Source: Pedobacter cryoconitis (GTDB lineage Bacteria; Bacteroidota; Bacteroidia; Sphingobacteriales; Sphingobacteriaceae). From it: a stretch of 64,000 bases of DNA. The translations under genes were made by a program, and so were the position numbers. Below, piece after piece: positions 27,360-36,123 of this stretch. Each line of letters opens with the position of its first letter. Positions within the stretch are counted from its first letter, which is position 1. Location: NCBI GenBank assembly GCA_019352875.1, contig JAAAFW010000006.1, positions 898,284-962,283 on the forward strand, given 5' to 3'. The notes under the pieces are model-generated. The model saw nothing but the letters and a program-made list of their open reading frames with translations. It was not told where the DNA came from and ran no database searches.

Positions 27360-30300
27360 TTATAAACCAATGTTTAAACCCAGTAAGAACGTAGTAGGCT
27401 TAGGATAATCGAAGAAAGTCTGACCTTGCGCAAAAGCATTATCATAGGTTGTAACTTCCGGATCATTTCCCCTGTATTTAGTAGCCAGGAAGAAATTCTG
27501 AACGCTGGTATAAACTCTCAGACGACTTAATTTCATTCTCTTGGTTACTTCCGCAGGGAAGGTATATCCCAGGACAGCGTTTCTACCACGGATGAATGAA
27601 CCATCTTGTACCCAACGGGAATCAACATTCGTTACATAACCAGCCCTTGTATCGCGAATCGCTGCTATCGGCGTGTTTTGATTAGTTGGAGTCCATGCAT
27701 TTAGTACTGTCTTGTAACTATTTGCAATACCAACGCGATCTTCTGCAGAGTGCGTACTCATATCTAATATGTCGTTACCGAAGGAATATTGAATATCAAT
27801 AACCAGGTCTAAGTTTTTATACTTAAATGAGTTGGAGAATGATCCCCATCCTTTTGGATTACCGTTACCGATAATCATACGGTCATCATCATTAATCTGG
27901 TAATCGCCGTTTACATCGAGATATTTCACATCACCAGGCATTACTGTTTTACCGCCACGGTAGTTATATTTAGCAGCTTCAGCTCTTTCACTTTCGCTCC
28001 AGGTACCCAAACGCTTTAGTCCCCAGAATGAACCTACCGCTTCGCCGACACGGATAATACCTGTTTCATTAGTAAAACCAGGATTACCAACGCCGAAGAT
28101 ATCAGCAGGAGTTGCCAGTGAAAGAACCTTGTTTTTGTTAAGTGATATGTTAAACGATGTATTCCATGTGAAGTCTTGCGTAGAGATATTTACAGTATTA
28201 ATAGCAAACTCAATACCTTTATTTTCCAGACTACCTATGTTTTTGGTAATCGTACTGTAACCACTTGACAAAGCAACAGGTGCGTCTAATAGCATATCAG
28301 TAGTTTTTCTGTAGTATACATCCGCCTCGATATTAACACGGTTCTGGAATAAACCTAATTCGATACCTATGTCAGATTGTGCTGTCTTTTCCCATTTCAA
28401 ATCAGGATTGGCCAGGCGATTTGTTCCAACGCCGCCGACCCTGGTATTTCCAAGGATTGCACTATATCCAGATCCTAAAAGATTTTTAGATTTGTAAGGA
28501 TCTATCTCAGAGTTACCAGTTACACCATAACTAGCTCTCAATTTTAAGTTAGAGATAGTATTGTTACCTTTCAGAAAGTCTTCCTCGGAAGCTTTCCAAG
28601 CGAATGCTGCTGATGGGAAGAATGAAAATTTGTTGTTTTCTCCAAATTTCGATGATCCATCCGCACGGCCCGTAAAGGTTAATAAGTATCTGTTTTTATA
28701 GGCGTAGTTAAGCCTTGCAAAATAAGAGTTCATATTATAACCAGAATTTCTCGAACTGCCTGGAAGCGGTTTACTGGCGGCACCCAGGTTGTTATAAAGA
28801 GGGTAATCTGATGAGAAGTTTTCACCGCTTGCACCGAAACCAAATGTGTCAGTACCCTGCCATGATGCACCTAACAAACCAGTGAAGTCATGATCTGTCC
28901 CGATTTTTTTATTATAAGTCAGGTAGTTTTCAAATGACCAGTAGTTTTCCCTGTTTACATCAAGATATGAAGTTCCTTTCTGATCGAAAGAAATCCCATA
29001 TAAACTACGTCCGTTATATTCATTTCGGTTACGCGTAACGATGTTTGTGCCCAATACACTTCTGAATTCTAAACCTTCAGCCAGATTAATATTTGCATAA
29101 GCATTTCCTAATACATTCTGAGTTTGAAGAACATACTTTCTGTCTGTTAAGATATGTACTGGATTTGATCCGCCTTCAGCACCAGGATAATTCTGATTAT
29201 CTGCCCAGCTACCGTCAGCATATTTTATAGGAAGGAATGGAAAGCTTTCAGTAATCATCCTTACTGCATTTAATCCTCCAGTACCTATATCTACCAGATT
29301 CTCTTCCTGGTAAGTATAAGTTAAGCTACCGCCAACTTTCATCCATTTTTTAATTTGGCTTTCTACGTTAAAACGACCTGAATAGCGTTTTAAGTAAGAA
29401 TTTTTAAGCAGACCATTATCGTCACGATAATTGAGGGAAATACCATAAGTCGTCTCTGCGTTTCCACCGGAGAAACCTAACTGGTGATTTTGAGAAAGCT
29501 TACTCTGTGTAGCTTCTTTTAACCAATCAGTGTCGTAAAGCGGATTTCCACTTGCATCAAAAAGTTGAGGCAGAGATTTTCTTTTGATTCTTGGATCCAC
29601 GTAATTACCTGCAGCCCATCCGGTTGGATCATACGTTTTAGCATTCTCGTAAGCCAAATTTTCAGTGTCAATATATTCCTGAGCATTTAACATCTCAACC
29701 CTTTTTGGGCCAATTGTTGGTACACTGAAATCTACATCGTAAGTAATTCTGTTTTGGCCCGCGACTCCTTTTTTAGTAGTAATCATAATTACACCATTTG
29801 CACCTCTGGCACCATAAATTGCAATAGAAGATGCATCCTTCAGGACTTCTACTGATGCGATATCACCAGGATTTAAAAAGTCAATTGCATTACTTCTTTG
29901 TGTTTGGGTACCAACTGGTAAAATAACCCCATCAATTACATATAAAGGATTATTGGAAGAGTTGATTGAACTGAAACCACGCACACGGATGCTGGTTTGT
30001 CCACCTGGTCGGCCGGAGTTGGTATTCACCTGAACACCTGAGATCCGACCAGCTAATGCCTGGTTTAATGAAGCAGCAGGACGTTCCTGCAGTTGTTCCA
30101 GTTTTACGGAACCTACAGCGCCGGTAACATCAGATTTTTTTCTGGTACCGTAACCAACTACAACAACATCGTCCAGATTTACACCCTCAGCAGGAACGAG
30201 TTTAATACTCAGCGGAGCACTTCCGGAACCGGCTGCTCTTGTTTGAGATGTATACCCCATAAAAGTAAAGGTCAGTTGTTCTGTCGCAGAAGTTACTTCG

Positions 30301-30554
30301 ATAGTAAATTTACCATTACCATCAGTAACGGTTGTTTTGCCAGATTTAGATTTGATCCCGACACCAGGAACTGGCTGGGAGTTTTCATCGAGTACAGTAC
30401 CCGAGATGCGGATTTGCTGTTGCGATCCCTGGAAATAAGCGGAACTTATCGCCGAGAAGCTAAGCTCAGATTTTACTGCAGATGATGCAAAAACCTGATT
30501 GTTCATCAAAAGGAGAACAGGAATCCCTGTACAGAGTAAACGTTTAATATTCAT
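27360..30554 (-). CDS. SusC/RagA family TonB-linked outer membrane transporter
   Basis: The 1064-residue receptor has a signal peptide ending near VFASS, a carboxypeptidase-regulatory-like domain (IRISGTVLDENSQPVPGVGIKSKSGKTTVTDGNGKF), the SusC signature VVVGYGTRKKSDVTGAVGSV, a plug (RPAASLNQALAGRISGVQVN, IRVRGFSSINSSNNPLYVIDGVI, ASSIAIYGARGANGVIMITTKKG) and a full barrel. It imports oligosaccharides through the outer membrane with its SusD partner. The first gene of a two-gene minus-strand operon, it is divergent from the mannosidase genes. Confidence 0.95.
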   Translation of the reverse strand: MNIKRLLCTGIPVLLLMNNQVFASSAVKSELSFSAISSAYFQGSQQQIRISGTVLDENSQPVPGVGIKSKSGKTTVTDGNGKFTIEVTSATEQLTFTFMGYTSQTRAAGSGSAPLSIKLVPAEGVNLDDVVVVGYGTRKKSDVTGAVGSVKLEQLQERPAASLNQALAGRISGVQVNTNSGRPGGQTSIRVRGFSSINSSNNPLYVIDGVILPVGTQTQRSNAIDFLNPGDIASVEVLKDASSIAIYGARGANGVIMITTKKGVAGQNRITYDVDFSVPTIGPKRVEMLNAQEYIDTENLAYENAKTYDPTGWAAGNYVDPRIKRKSLPQLFDASGNPLYDTDWLKEATQSKLSQNHQLGFSGGNAETTYGISLNYRDDNGLLKNSYLKRYSGRFNVESQIKKWMKVGGSLTYTYQEENLVDIGTGGLNAVRMITESFPFLPIKYADGSWADNQNYPGAEGGSNPVHILTDRKYVLQTQNVLGNAYANINLAEGLEFRSVLGTNIVTRNRNEYNGRSLYGISFDQKGTSYLDVNRENYWSFENYLTYNKKIGTDHDFTGLLGASWQGTDTFGFGASGENFSSDYPLYNNLGAASKPLPGSSRNSGYNMNSYFARLNYAYKNRYLLTFTGRADGSSKFGENNKFSFFPSAAFAWKASEEDFLKGNNTISNLKLRASYGVTGNSEIDPYKSKNLLGSGYSAILGNTRVGGVGTNRLANPDLKWEKTAQSDIGIELGLFQNRVNIEADVYYRKTTDMLLDAPVALSSGYSTITKNIGSLENKGIEFAINTVNISTQDFTWNTSFNISLNKNKVLSLATPADIFGVGNPGFTNETGIIRVGEAVGSFWGLKRLGTWSESERAEAAKYNYRGGKTVMPGDVKYLDVNGDYQINDDDRMIIGNGNPKGWGSFSNSFKYKNLDLVIDIQYSFGNDILDMSTHSAEDRVGIANSYKTVLNAWTPTNQNTPIAAIRDTRAGYVTNVDSRWVQDGSFIRGRNAVLGYTFPAEVTKRMKLSRLRVYTSVQNFFLATKYRGNDPEVTTYDNAFAQGQTFFDYPKPTTFLLGLNIGL

Positions 30555-31198
30555 AAAGATTTATTTTGGTTAGTGGATATGAGTTGCGCAGATCAGTGCG
30601 CATTATTCGGCTGACAAAAAGGGGCTCCTGTTTACTTGCTGTCAGTAATGAAATTGTTGATTTTGAGGGGTTAACACTAAACCGTTTTAGCTTTTAGTCA
30701 CAAATTTGACTGCTTGCTAAGTACATTTAAAATAAATAAATTAGACTTTATACTTGAAAAATTAAATAGACGGATGTGTTTCTGCCTTTTGAAAAGGACG
30801 ATAGCGTAACTGAATGAGGCATAATCAGATATATTTGGTTTGAAATTGAATTAACAATTATTTATGCAAGCTTAATTTCGTTATTCAATTATAGCAAACA
30901 CAATATGAATATCAAAATTATTTTTTTAACACCTGAATTTTATGCGCAACTTTTTTGTGTCAAATGCTGTCAACTAAAATAGCCATTTAAAACCTTTTAG
31001 CCAGAAATGTTACAAACTTTATAATATGATTATTCAGTTTTGATAAATAATTTTCTACTTTAGGCAACTAAATCGTTTTAACAATAAGAAGTTGTCGACG
31101 ATAACAGATGAGTTAAAAGACCGGTTTTATTCAAAAAATATTTAACGGGTATTTTTGAATAATTCCTTGAATTTTGAAAATTACAACCAAATAAACCA
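30555..31198. other. 644-base divergent control region of the mannan locus
   Basis: This AT-rich region separates the SusC gene (minus) from the GH125 gene (plus) and must contain both promoters. CAAAATTA at 30913-30920 is a minus-strand TAnnTTTG, and TACTTTAG near 31060 a 7 of 8 plus-strand match, but neither has a properly spaced -33 partner. No regulator gene, RNA gene or clear operator palindrome is recognised. Confidence 0.45.
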
Positions 31199-32617
31199 AT
31201 GAAAAGAAGAGTATTTCTTAGAAATAGCGGGATTCTCGGTGCTGGAATTCTAGCTTCAAAAGTATCGTTTGCTGCTGCACCAGCATTCCCCGTAGTGCGG
31301 ACAGCACCTGCAAAGCGTAATTTCCAGAGTAAATCTGTAGAAGCGGCAATACGCACATTCCAGTCTAAAGTTAAAAATCCTGAGTTAAGCTGGTTATTTG
31401 AAAACTGTTTTCCGAACACTTTGGATACTACAGTTTTTTATAAAGAAATTAACGGCAAACCTGATACCTATGTAATTACCGGCGACATTGATGCAATGTG
31501 GTTAAGAGACAGCTCTGCTCAGGTCTGGCCATACCTTCAATTTGCAAAAGAAGATAAAGCTTTAAAAAATCTGATTGCCGGTGTCATCAATCACCAGACT
31601 AAATGTATTCTTAAAGATCCTTATGCAAATGCATTTTATGGTGATCCACAGAAAGTTGGTGAATGGAGTACCGATAAAACTGATATGAAACCAGGTATTC
31701 ATGAAAGAAAGTGGGAGATAGATTCTTTATGTTATCCTGTTCGTCTTGCTTTCCATTACTGGAAAAAGACTGGAGACACAGCTCCATTTAACGGAGATTG
31801 GAAAAACTCAATAAAGAGTATACTTCAGGTCTTTAAAGAACAACAACGTAAAGAAGACAAAGGGCCTTACCATTTCCAGCGCGTTACACAACATCCTACA
31901 GATAGCTTACCAATGGCAGGTTACGGTTTCCCAGTGAACCCTGTAGGACTAATTGTTTCGGCGTTCCGTCCCAGTGATGATGCAACAATTTTCCCTTTCC
32001 TTATTCCATCCAATTTCTTTGCTGTTATTTCGCTTAAACAAGCTGCAGAAATGATCGGTGTTTTACAACCTGACCAGCAGCTCCAATCAGACCTGCTGGC
32101 TTTAGCTGCGGAAGTTCAGGCGGCTATACAGAAGCATGCTGTAGTCGAGCACCCGGAATTCGGTAAAATTTATGCATTTGAGGTAGACGGTTTCGGTGGG
32201 TCATATATTATGGATGACTCCAATGTTCCAAGTCTGCTTTCACTACCTTATCTCGGTGCGGTGGAAGACGGAGATGTTGTTTATCAGAACACCAGGAAAT
32301 TTGTTCTTTCAAAGGCTAATCCATACTTTTTTAAAGGTACTGCAGCAGAGGGAATCGGAGGGCCACATGCAGGACAGGATATGATCTGGCCAATGAGTAT
32401 TACTATACGTGCACTAACCTCAAAAGATAAAACAGAAATAAAACATTGTATTGAAATGTTGCAAAAAACTCATGGTGGAAAAGGCTTCATGCATGAGTCA
32501 TTTCATAAAGATGATCCAACGAATTTTACACGGTCGTGGTTTGCCTGGTCAAACACGCTGTTCGGCGAGCTATTGTGGAAGACCTACCACGAAATGCCTG
32601 AGCTTTTGCAGGCTTAA
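31199..32617 (+). CDS. GH125 exo-alpha-1,6-mannosidase
   Basis: The 472-residue enzyme belongs to glycoside hydrolase family 125 (formerly DUF1237). TYVITGDIDAMWLRDSSAQVWPY is the family hallmark, and MKPGIHERKWEIDSLCYPVRLA, GYGFPVNPVGLIVSAFRPSDDA, GPHAGQDMIWPMSI and FTRSWFAWSNTLFGELL are conserved blocks. The N terminus MKRRVFLRNSGILGAGILA reads as a twin-arginine signal, so folded export to the periplasm is likely. The family removes alpha-1,6-linked mannose from mannan or N-glycan cores. It is the first gene of a plus-strand operon with ROK and GH92 genes. Confidence 0.94.
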   Translation: MKRRVFLRNSGILGAGILASKVSFAAAPAFPVVRTAPAKRNFQSKSVEAAIRTFQSKVKNPELSWLFENCFPNTLDTTVFYKEINGKPDTYVITGDIDAMWLRDSSAQVWPYLQFAKEDKALKNLIAGVINHQTKCILKDPYANAFYGDPQKVGEWSTDKTDMKPGIHERKWEIDSLCYPVRLAFHYWKKTGDTAPFNGDWKNSIKSILQVFKEQQRKEDKGPYHFQRVTQHPTDSLPMAGYGFPVNPVGLIVSAFRPSDDATIFPFLIPSNFFAVISLKQAAEMIGVLQPDQQLQSDLLALAAEVQAAIQKHAVVEHPEFGKIYAFEVDGFGGSYIMDDSNVPSLLSLPYLGAVEDGDVVYQNTRKFVLSKANPYFFKGTAAEGIGGPHAGQDMIWPMSITIRALTSKDKTEIKHCIEMLQKTHGGKGFMHESFHKDDPTNFTRSWFAWSNTLFGELLWKTYHEMPELLQA

Positions 32618-32629
32618 AAAGAAACACAA

Positions 32630-32666
32630 GTTCCTGATAGCTTCTTGAAAAGTAGCCATCAGGAAC
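32630..32666 (+). other. Long hairpin in the GH125-ROK intergenic gap
   Basis: GTTCCTGAT / ATCAGGAAC form a 9-bp outer stem. Inside it GCT/AGC and CTT/AAG pair after single symmetric mismatches, with a short GAA loop. No T-run follows, so it is probably an mRNA processing or stability element rather than a terminator. Confidence 0.6.
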
Positions 32667-32694
32667 CATATATAACTTTATACATTAAAAATTA

Positions 32695-33579
32695 ATGAAA
32701 AACACATTAGCATTAGGGGTAGATATCGGGGGTTCGCATATAACAGCAGCACTGATTGATCTCAATGACCGGATGCTTGTCGCAGGAACAATAAAAAGAA
32801 AAGACGTTAACTCCGTCCAGGCAGCTGATGTGATACTGGAGTCCTGGTGTGGACTAATGAATGAGGTACTCCGGGATATCCCGGCTAAGGAAAGATTAGT
32901 TGCGATTGCGATGCCGGGGCCTTTTGATTATGAAAATGGAATCTCTCTGATTAAGGATCAGGAAAAATTCAGAAATCTATATCTGCATAATGTTAAAGCT
33001 GAAATAGCCACACATTTAAATATAGAGGAAGAACAAATCAGTTTTATAAATGATGCAGCCGGGTTTCTTCAGGGAGAAATTTTTAGCGGAACTGCAGATG
33101 GAAAGCAAGATATCATAGGGCTTACACTGGGAACCGGGTTAGGGGCTGCCAGGAGTATCGCCGGTATTGCGACCGATGCTGCACTCTGGAATACACCATT
33201 TAAAACAGGTATTGCAGAAGATTACCTATCTACACGTTGGTTTGAAGCCCGTTATGAGGCTTTAAGCGGAAGAAAAATTAAAGGCGTAAAAGCTTTGAAC
33301 AGTACAGCGCATCCAGATCAGTTCGCGGGACAGATTTTCCAGGAATTTGGAGAAAATCTGGCGGAATTTCTTGTGCCACTTATCCGTAAGTGGGAACCGG
33401 AAGCAGTAATCCTGGGGGGGAATATTGCAAATGCCTATAAACGATTTGTACCTTATCTGGAGGCCGTACTGAATAGCCATGGTTTACACACAGAAGTGTT
33501 ACCAGCCAGGCTGAAAGAAGATGCTTCGTTAATCGGGGCAGCTAGTTGTTGGGAAATGAAACCGAAACATAAACTTTGA
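32695..33579 (+). CDS. ROK-family sugar kinase without the zinc motif
   Basis: The 294-residue protein has the ROK fold of actin-like kinases: LALGVDIGGSHITAALID (phosphate-1 loop), VAIAMPGPFDY, FINDAAGFLQGE with the catalytic Asp, and GLTLGTGLGAA and EAVILGGNIA (adenosine loop). The usual ROK zinc site CxCGxxGCxE is absent: the corresponding region reads GIAEDYLSTRWFEARYEALSG. There is no HTH domain, so it is not a ROK repressor. Lying between two mannosidase genes, it probably phosphorylates mannose released by them, in the cytoplasm. The substrate is inferred. Confidence 0.83.
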   Translation: MKNTLALGVDIGGSHITAALIDLNDRMLVAGTIKRKDVNSVQAADVILESWCGLMNEVLRDIPAKERLVAIAMPGPFDYENGISLIKDQEKFRNLYLHNVKAEIATHLNIEEEQISFINDAAGFLQGEIFSGTADGKQDIIGLTLGTGLGAARSIAGIATDAALWNTPFKTGIAEDYLSTRWFEARYEALSGRKIKGVKALNSTAHPDQFAGQIFQEFGENLAEFLVPLIRKWEPEAVILGGNIANAYKRFVPYLEAVLNSHGLHTEVLPARLKEDASLIGAASCWEMKPKHKL

Positions 33580-33591
33580 CAATTTAAAATC

Positions 33592-35880
33592 ATGAGAAAA
33601 ATTCTAAGTATGATGCTGCTATTAGGCAGTACCTGTGCATTTGCTCAGTTAACAGGGAAGATAGATGACCCTGTAGAACTGGTAAATCCACTAATGGGTA
33701 GTCAGTCTAAGCCAGACTTGTCTAATGGAAATACCTATCCAGCTGTAGCTGTGCCCTGGGGAATGAACCTTTGGACACCACAAACAGGTAAAATGGGGAA
33801 TGGCTGGGCCTATACCTATGATGCCGATAAAATACGTGGATTTAAACAAACACACCAACCTTCGCCATGGATGAACGATTACGGTCAGTTTTCTATTATG
33901 CCCGTGACGGGAAAGTTGAAATTTGACGAAGATTCAAGAGCGAGCTGGTTCAGCCATAAGTCAGAAACTTCAAAACCATATTATTACAGTGTATATCTGG
34001 CAGATGCAGACGTAACAACTGAGATTACGCCAACAGAACGTGCTGCTCAGTTCCGTTTTACTTTTCCTAAAACAGACAGCTCTTTTGTAGTTGTAGATGC
34101 ATTAAATAAAGGTTCTTACATCAAGATTTTGCCGAATGAGCGTAAAATCATTGGTTATACGACTAAATATGCAAGAGGACCGCTGCCTAAAAACTTCAAA
34201 AATTACTTCGTAATCTATTTCGATAAAGACTTTGCTCTTTCAAAAACCTGGTCAGATAAAACGCTGAAAGATGGACTTGAACTGGAAAGTGATCATACAG
34301 GTGCTGTAATTGGGTTCAAGACTAAAAAAGGAGAACAGGTAACTGCTAAAATTGCGTCGTCATTCATTAGTTTCGAACAGGCTGAACTTAATCTTAAACG
34401 CGAACTTGCAGGAGATAATTTCGAGCAGACTAAACAAAAAGCCAAGTCAAGATGGAATGATGCTTTAGGTAAGATCCAGGTAGAAGGCGGTACAATTGAT
34501 CAGGCACGCACATTTTATTCTTGTTTGTACAGAACACTTTTCTTTCCAAACAAATTGTATGAAATCAATGCAAAGAATGAAGTTGTTCACTGGAGTCCGT
34601 ATAATGGAAAAACACTGCCGGGTTATATGTTTGCCGGAACTGGATTCTGGGATACTTTCCGTGCTTTGTATCCATTCTTAAACCTGGTTTATCCTTCTAT
34701 AAACAAGGAAATGCAGGAAGGATTGGTTAATGCTTATAAAGAAGGTGGCTGGTTACCAGAGTGGAGCAGCCCGGGATATGCTAATATCATGGTTGGAAAT
34801 AACTCCGCGTCAGTTGTGAGTGATGCCTATATTAAAGGCATGAGAGGTTATGATATTAATACTTTATGGGATGCTGTAGTACATGGTGCAAACAATGCAG
34901 GACCGATGGAAGCAGTAGGTCGTGATGGTGTTGAATATTATAATAAATTAGGTTATGTCCCATATGATGTAAAGGTAAACGAAAATGCAGCCAAGACATT
35001 GGAGTATGCTTATGATGATTTTGCAATTTATCAATTAGGTCGTGCATTAGGCAAACCAGAAAGTGAGATTGGTATCTATGCGAAACGCAGTATGAATTAT
35101 AAGAACCTGTTTGATCCGGCATCCGGTCTGATGAGAGGTAAAAATAAAGACGGTAGTTTCCAGACACCTTTCAGCCCTTTCAAATGGGGTGGTGCATTTA
35201 CAGAAGGTAATAGCTGGCATTATACCTGGTCTGTATTCCATGACATCGCAGGCTTGTCTAAATTGATGGGTGGAAATGAGAAGTTTGTTGAAAAACTAGA
35301 TTCTGTATTCACTATACCACCTATTTTTGATGAAAGCGCTTATGGGGGAGTAATCCATGAAATCAGAGAGATGCAGATCGCTAATATGGGACAATACGCA
35401 CATGGTAATCAGCCGATTCAGCATATGATTTATCTGTATAACTATGGTGGTGCTCCTTGGAAAACTCAGCAATGGGTGAGAGAAACGATGAACAGAATGT
35501 ATCAGGCAACTCCAGACGGGTATTGTGGGGATGAAGACAATGGTCAGACATCAGCATGGTATGTGTTCTCAGCAATGGGATTCTATCCGGTAACACCTGC
35601 TGTAGATCAGTATGTTTTAGGTGCTCCTTTATTTAAGAAAGTTACCTTAAAACTGGAAAATGGAAAAGAAATTGTTATCAAGGCTCCAGAAAACAGTGAT
35701 GCAAACAGATATGTAAAATCTTTACAGATCAACGGTAAAAACTACAGCAAAAACTGGTTAAGCCATTCAGAGTTACAAAAGGGAGCAGTTCTTAATTTTA
35801 ACATGACTAATCAGCCAGACAAAAAAAGAGGTTCTAATCCAGCTGATTTCCCTTATTCGTTCTCTACAGAGAAAAAATAA
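33592..35880 (+). CDS. GH92 alpha-mannosidase
   Basis: The 762-residue enzyme has a signal peptide (MRKILSMMLLLGSTCAFAQ) and the two-domain GH92 layout: PVELVNPLMGSQSKPDLSNGNTYPAVAVPWGMN at the N-terminal beta domain, and in the helical barrel GTGFWDTFRALYPF, GWLPEWSSPGYANIMVGNNSASVVSDAYIKG and GDEDNGQTSAWYVFSAMGFYPV, the last holding the acidic residues of the active site. GH92 enzymes are calcium-dependent inverting exo-mannosidases, most often alpha-1,2. It is 12 bases behind the ROK gene and is last in the operon. Linkage specificity cannot be read from the sequence. Confidence 0.95.
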   Translation: MRKILSMMLLLGSTCAFAQLTGKIDDPVELVNPLMGSQSKPDLSNGNTYPAVAVPWGMNLWTPQTGKMGNGWAYTYDADKIRGFKQTHQPSPWMNDYGQFSIMPVTGKLKFDEDSRASWFSHKSETSKPYYYSVYLADADVTTEITPTERAAQFRFTFPKTDSSFVVVDALNKGSYIKILPNERKIIGYTTKYARGPLPKNFKNYFVIYFDKDFALSKTWSDKTLKDGLELESDHTGAVIGFKTKKGEQVTAKIASSFISFEQAELNLKRELAGDNFEQTKQKAKSRWNDALGKIQVEGGTIDQARTFYSCLYRTLFFPNKLYEINAKNEVVHWSPYNGKTLPGYMFAGTGFWDTFRALYPFLNLVYPSINKEMQEGLVNAYKEGGWLPEWSSPGYANIMVGNNSASVVSDAYIKGMRGYDINTLWDAVVHGANNAGPMEAVGRDGVEYYNKLGYVPYDVKVNENAAKTLEYAYDDFAIYQLGRALGKPESEIGIYAKRSMNYKNLFDPASGLMRGKNKDGSFQTPFSPFKWGGAFTEGNSWHYTWSVFHDIAGLSKLMGGNEKFVEKLDSVFTIPPIFDESAYGGVIHEIREMQIANMGQYAHGNQPIQHMIYLYNYGGAPWKTQQWVRETMNRMYQATPDGYCGDEDNGQTSAWYVFSAMGFYPVTPAVDQYVLGAPLFKKVTLKLENGKEIVIKAPENSDANRYVKSLQINGKNYSKNWLSHSELQKGAVLNFNMTNQPDKKRGSNPADFPYSFSTEKK

Positions 35881-35892
35881 GCAGAATATAGA

Positions 35893-35948
35893 CTATCAAA
35901 AGAAAGGGGGGCATTGCTATATAGCAATGCCCCCCTTTCTTTTGATAG
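35893..35948. repeat. Perfect 28-bp inverted repeat after the GH92 gene
   Basis: The left arm (35893-35920) and right arm (35921-35948) are exactly complementary over 28 bp with no spacer; the core has a G6/C6 tract. It probably ends transcription of the mannosidase operon, although no T-run follows. Confidence 0.9.
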
Positions 35949-36123
35949 CCATTTATATTATCGGGTATACTCCAATTCTGGGGTAAGAACTTTTAAAGAA
36001 TGACATTAATTAATTATAAGAAATGTAAAAAAATGTTAAATACTACTTCTTTATAGAATAGCAGTATTTAGAATGGACCCATATTTGTTTAAGTTTACAC
36101 AACACACAATTTCCGCGAAATAA

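Noticed and set aside
30093..30485. 130-codon frame on plus within the SusC gene
   Set aside because: It lies wholly antisense to the conserved plug region of SusC and has no recognisable domain or ribosome binding site.
35893..35948. Insertion-sequence terminal repeats
   Set aside because: The arms abut directly with no transposase gene between or nearby.
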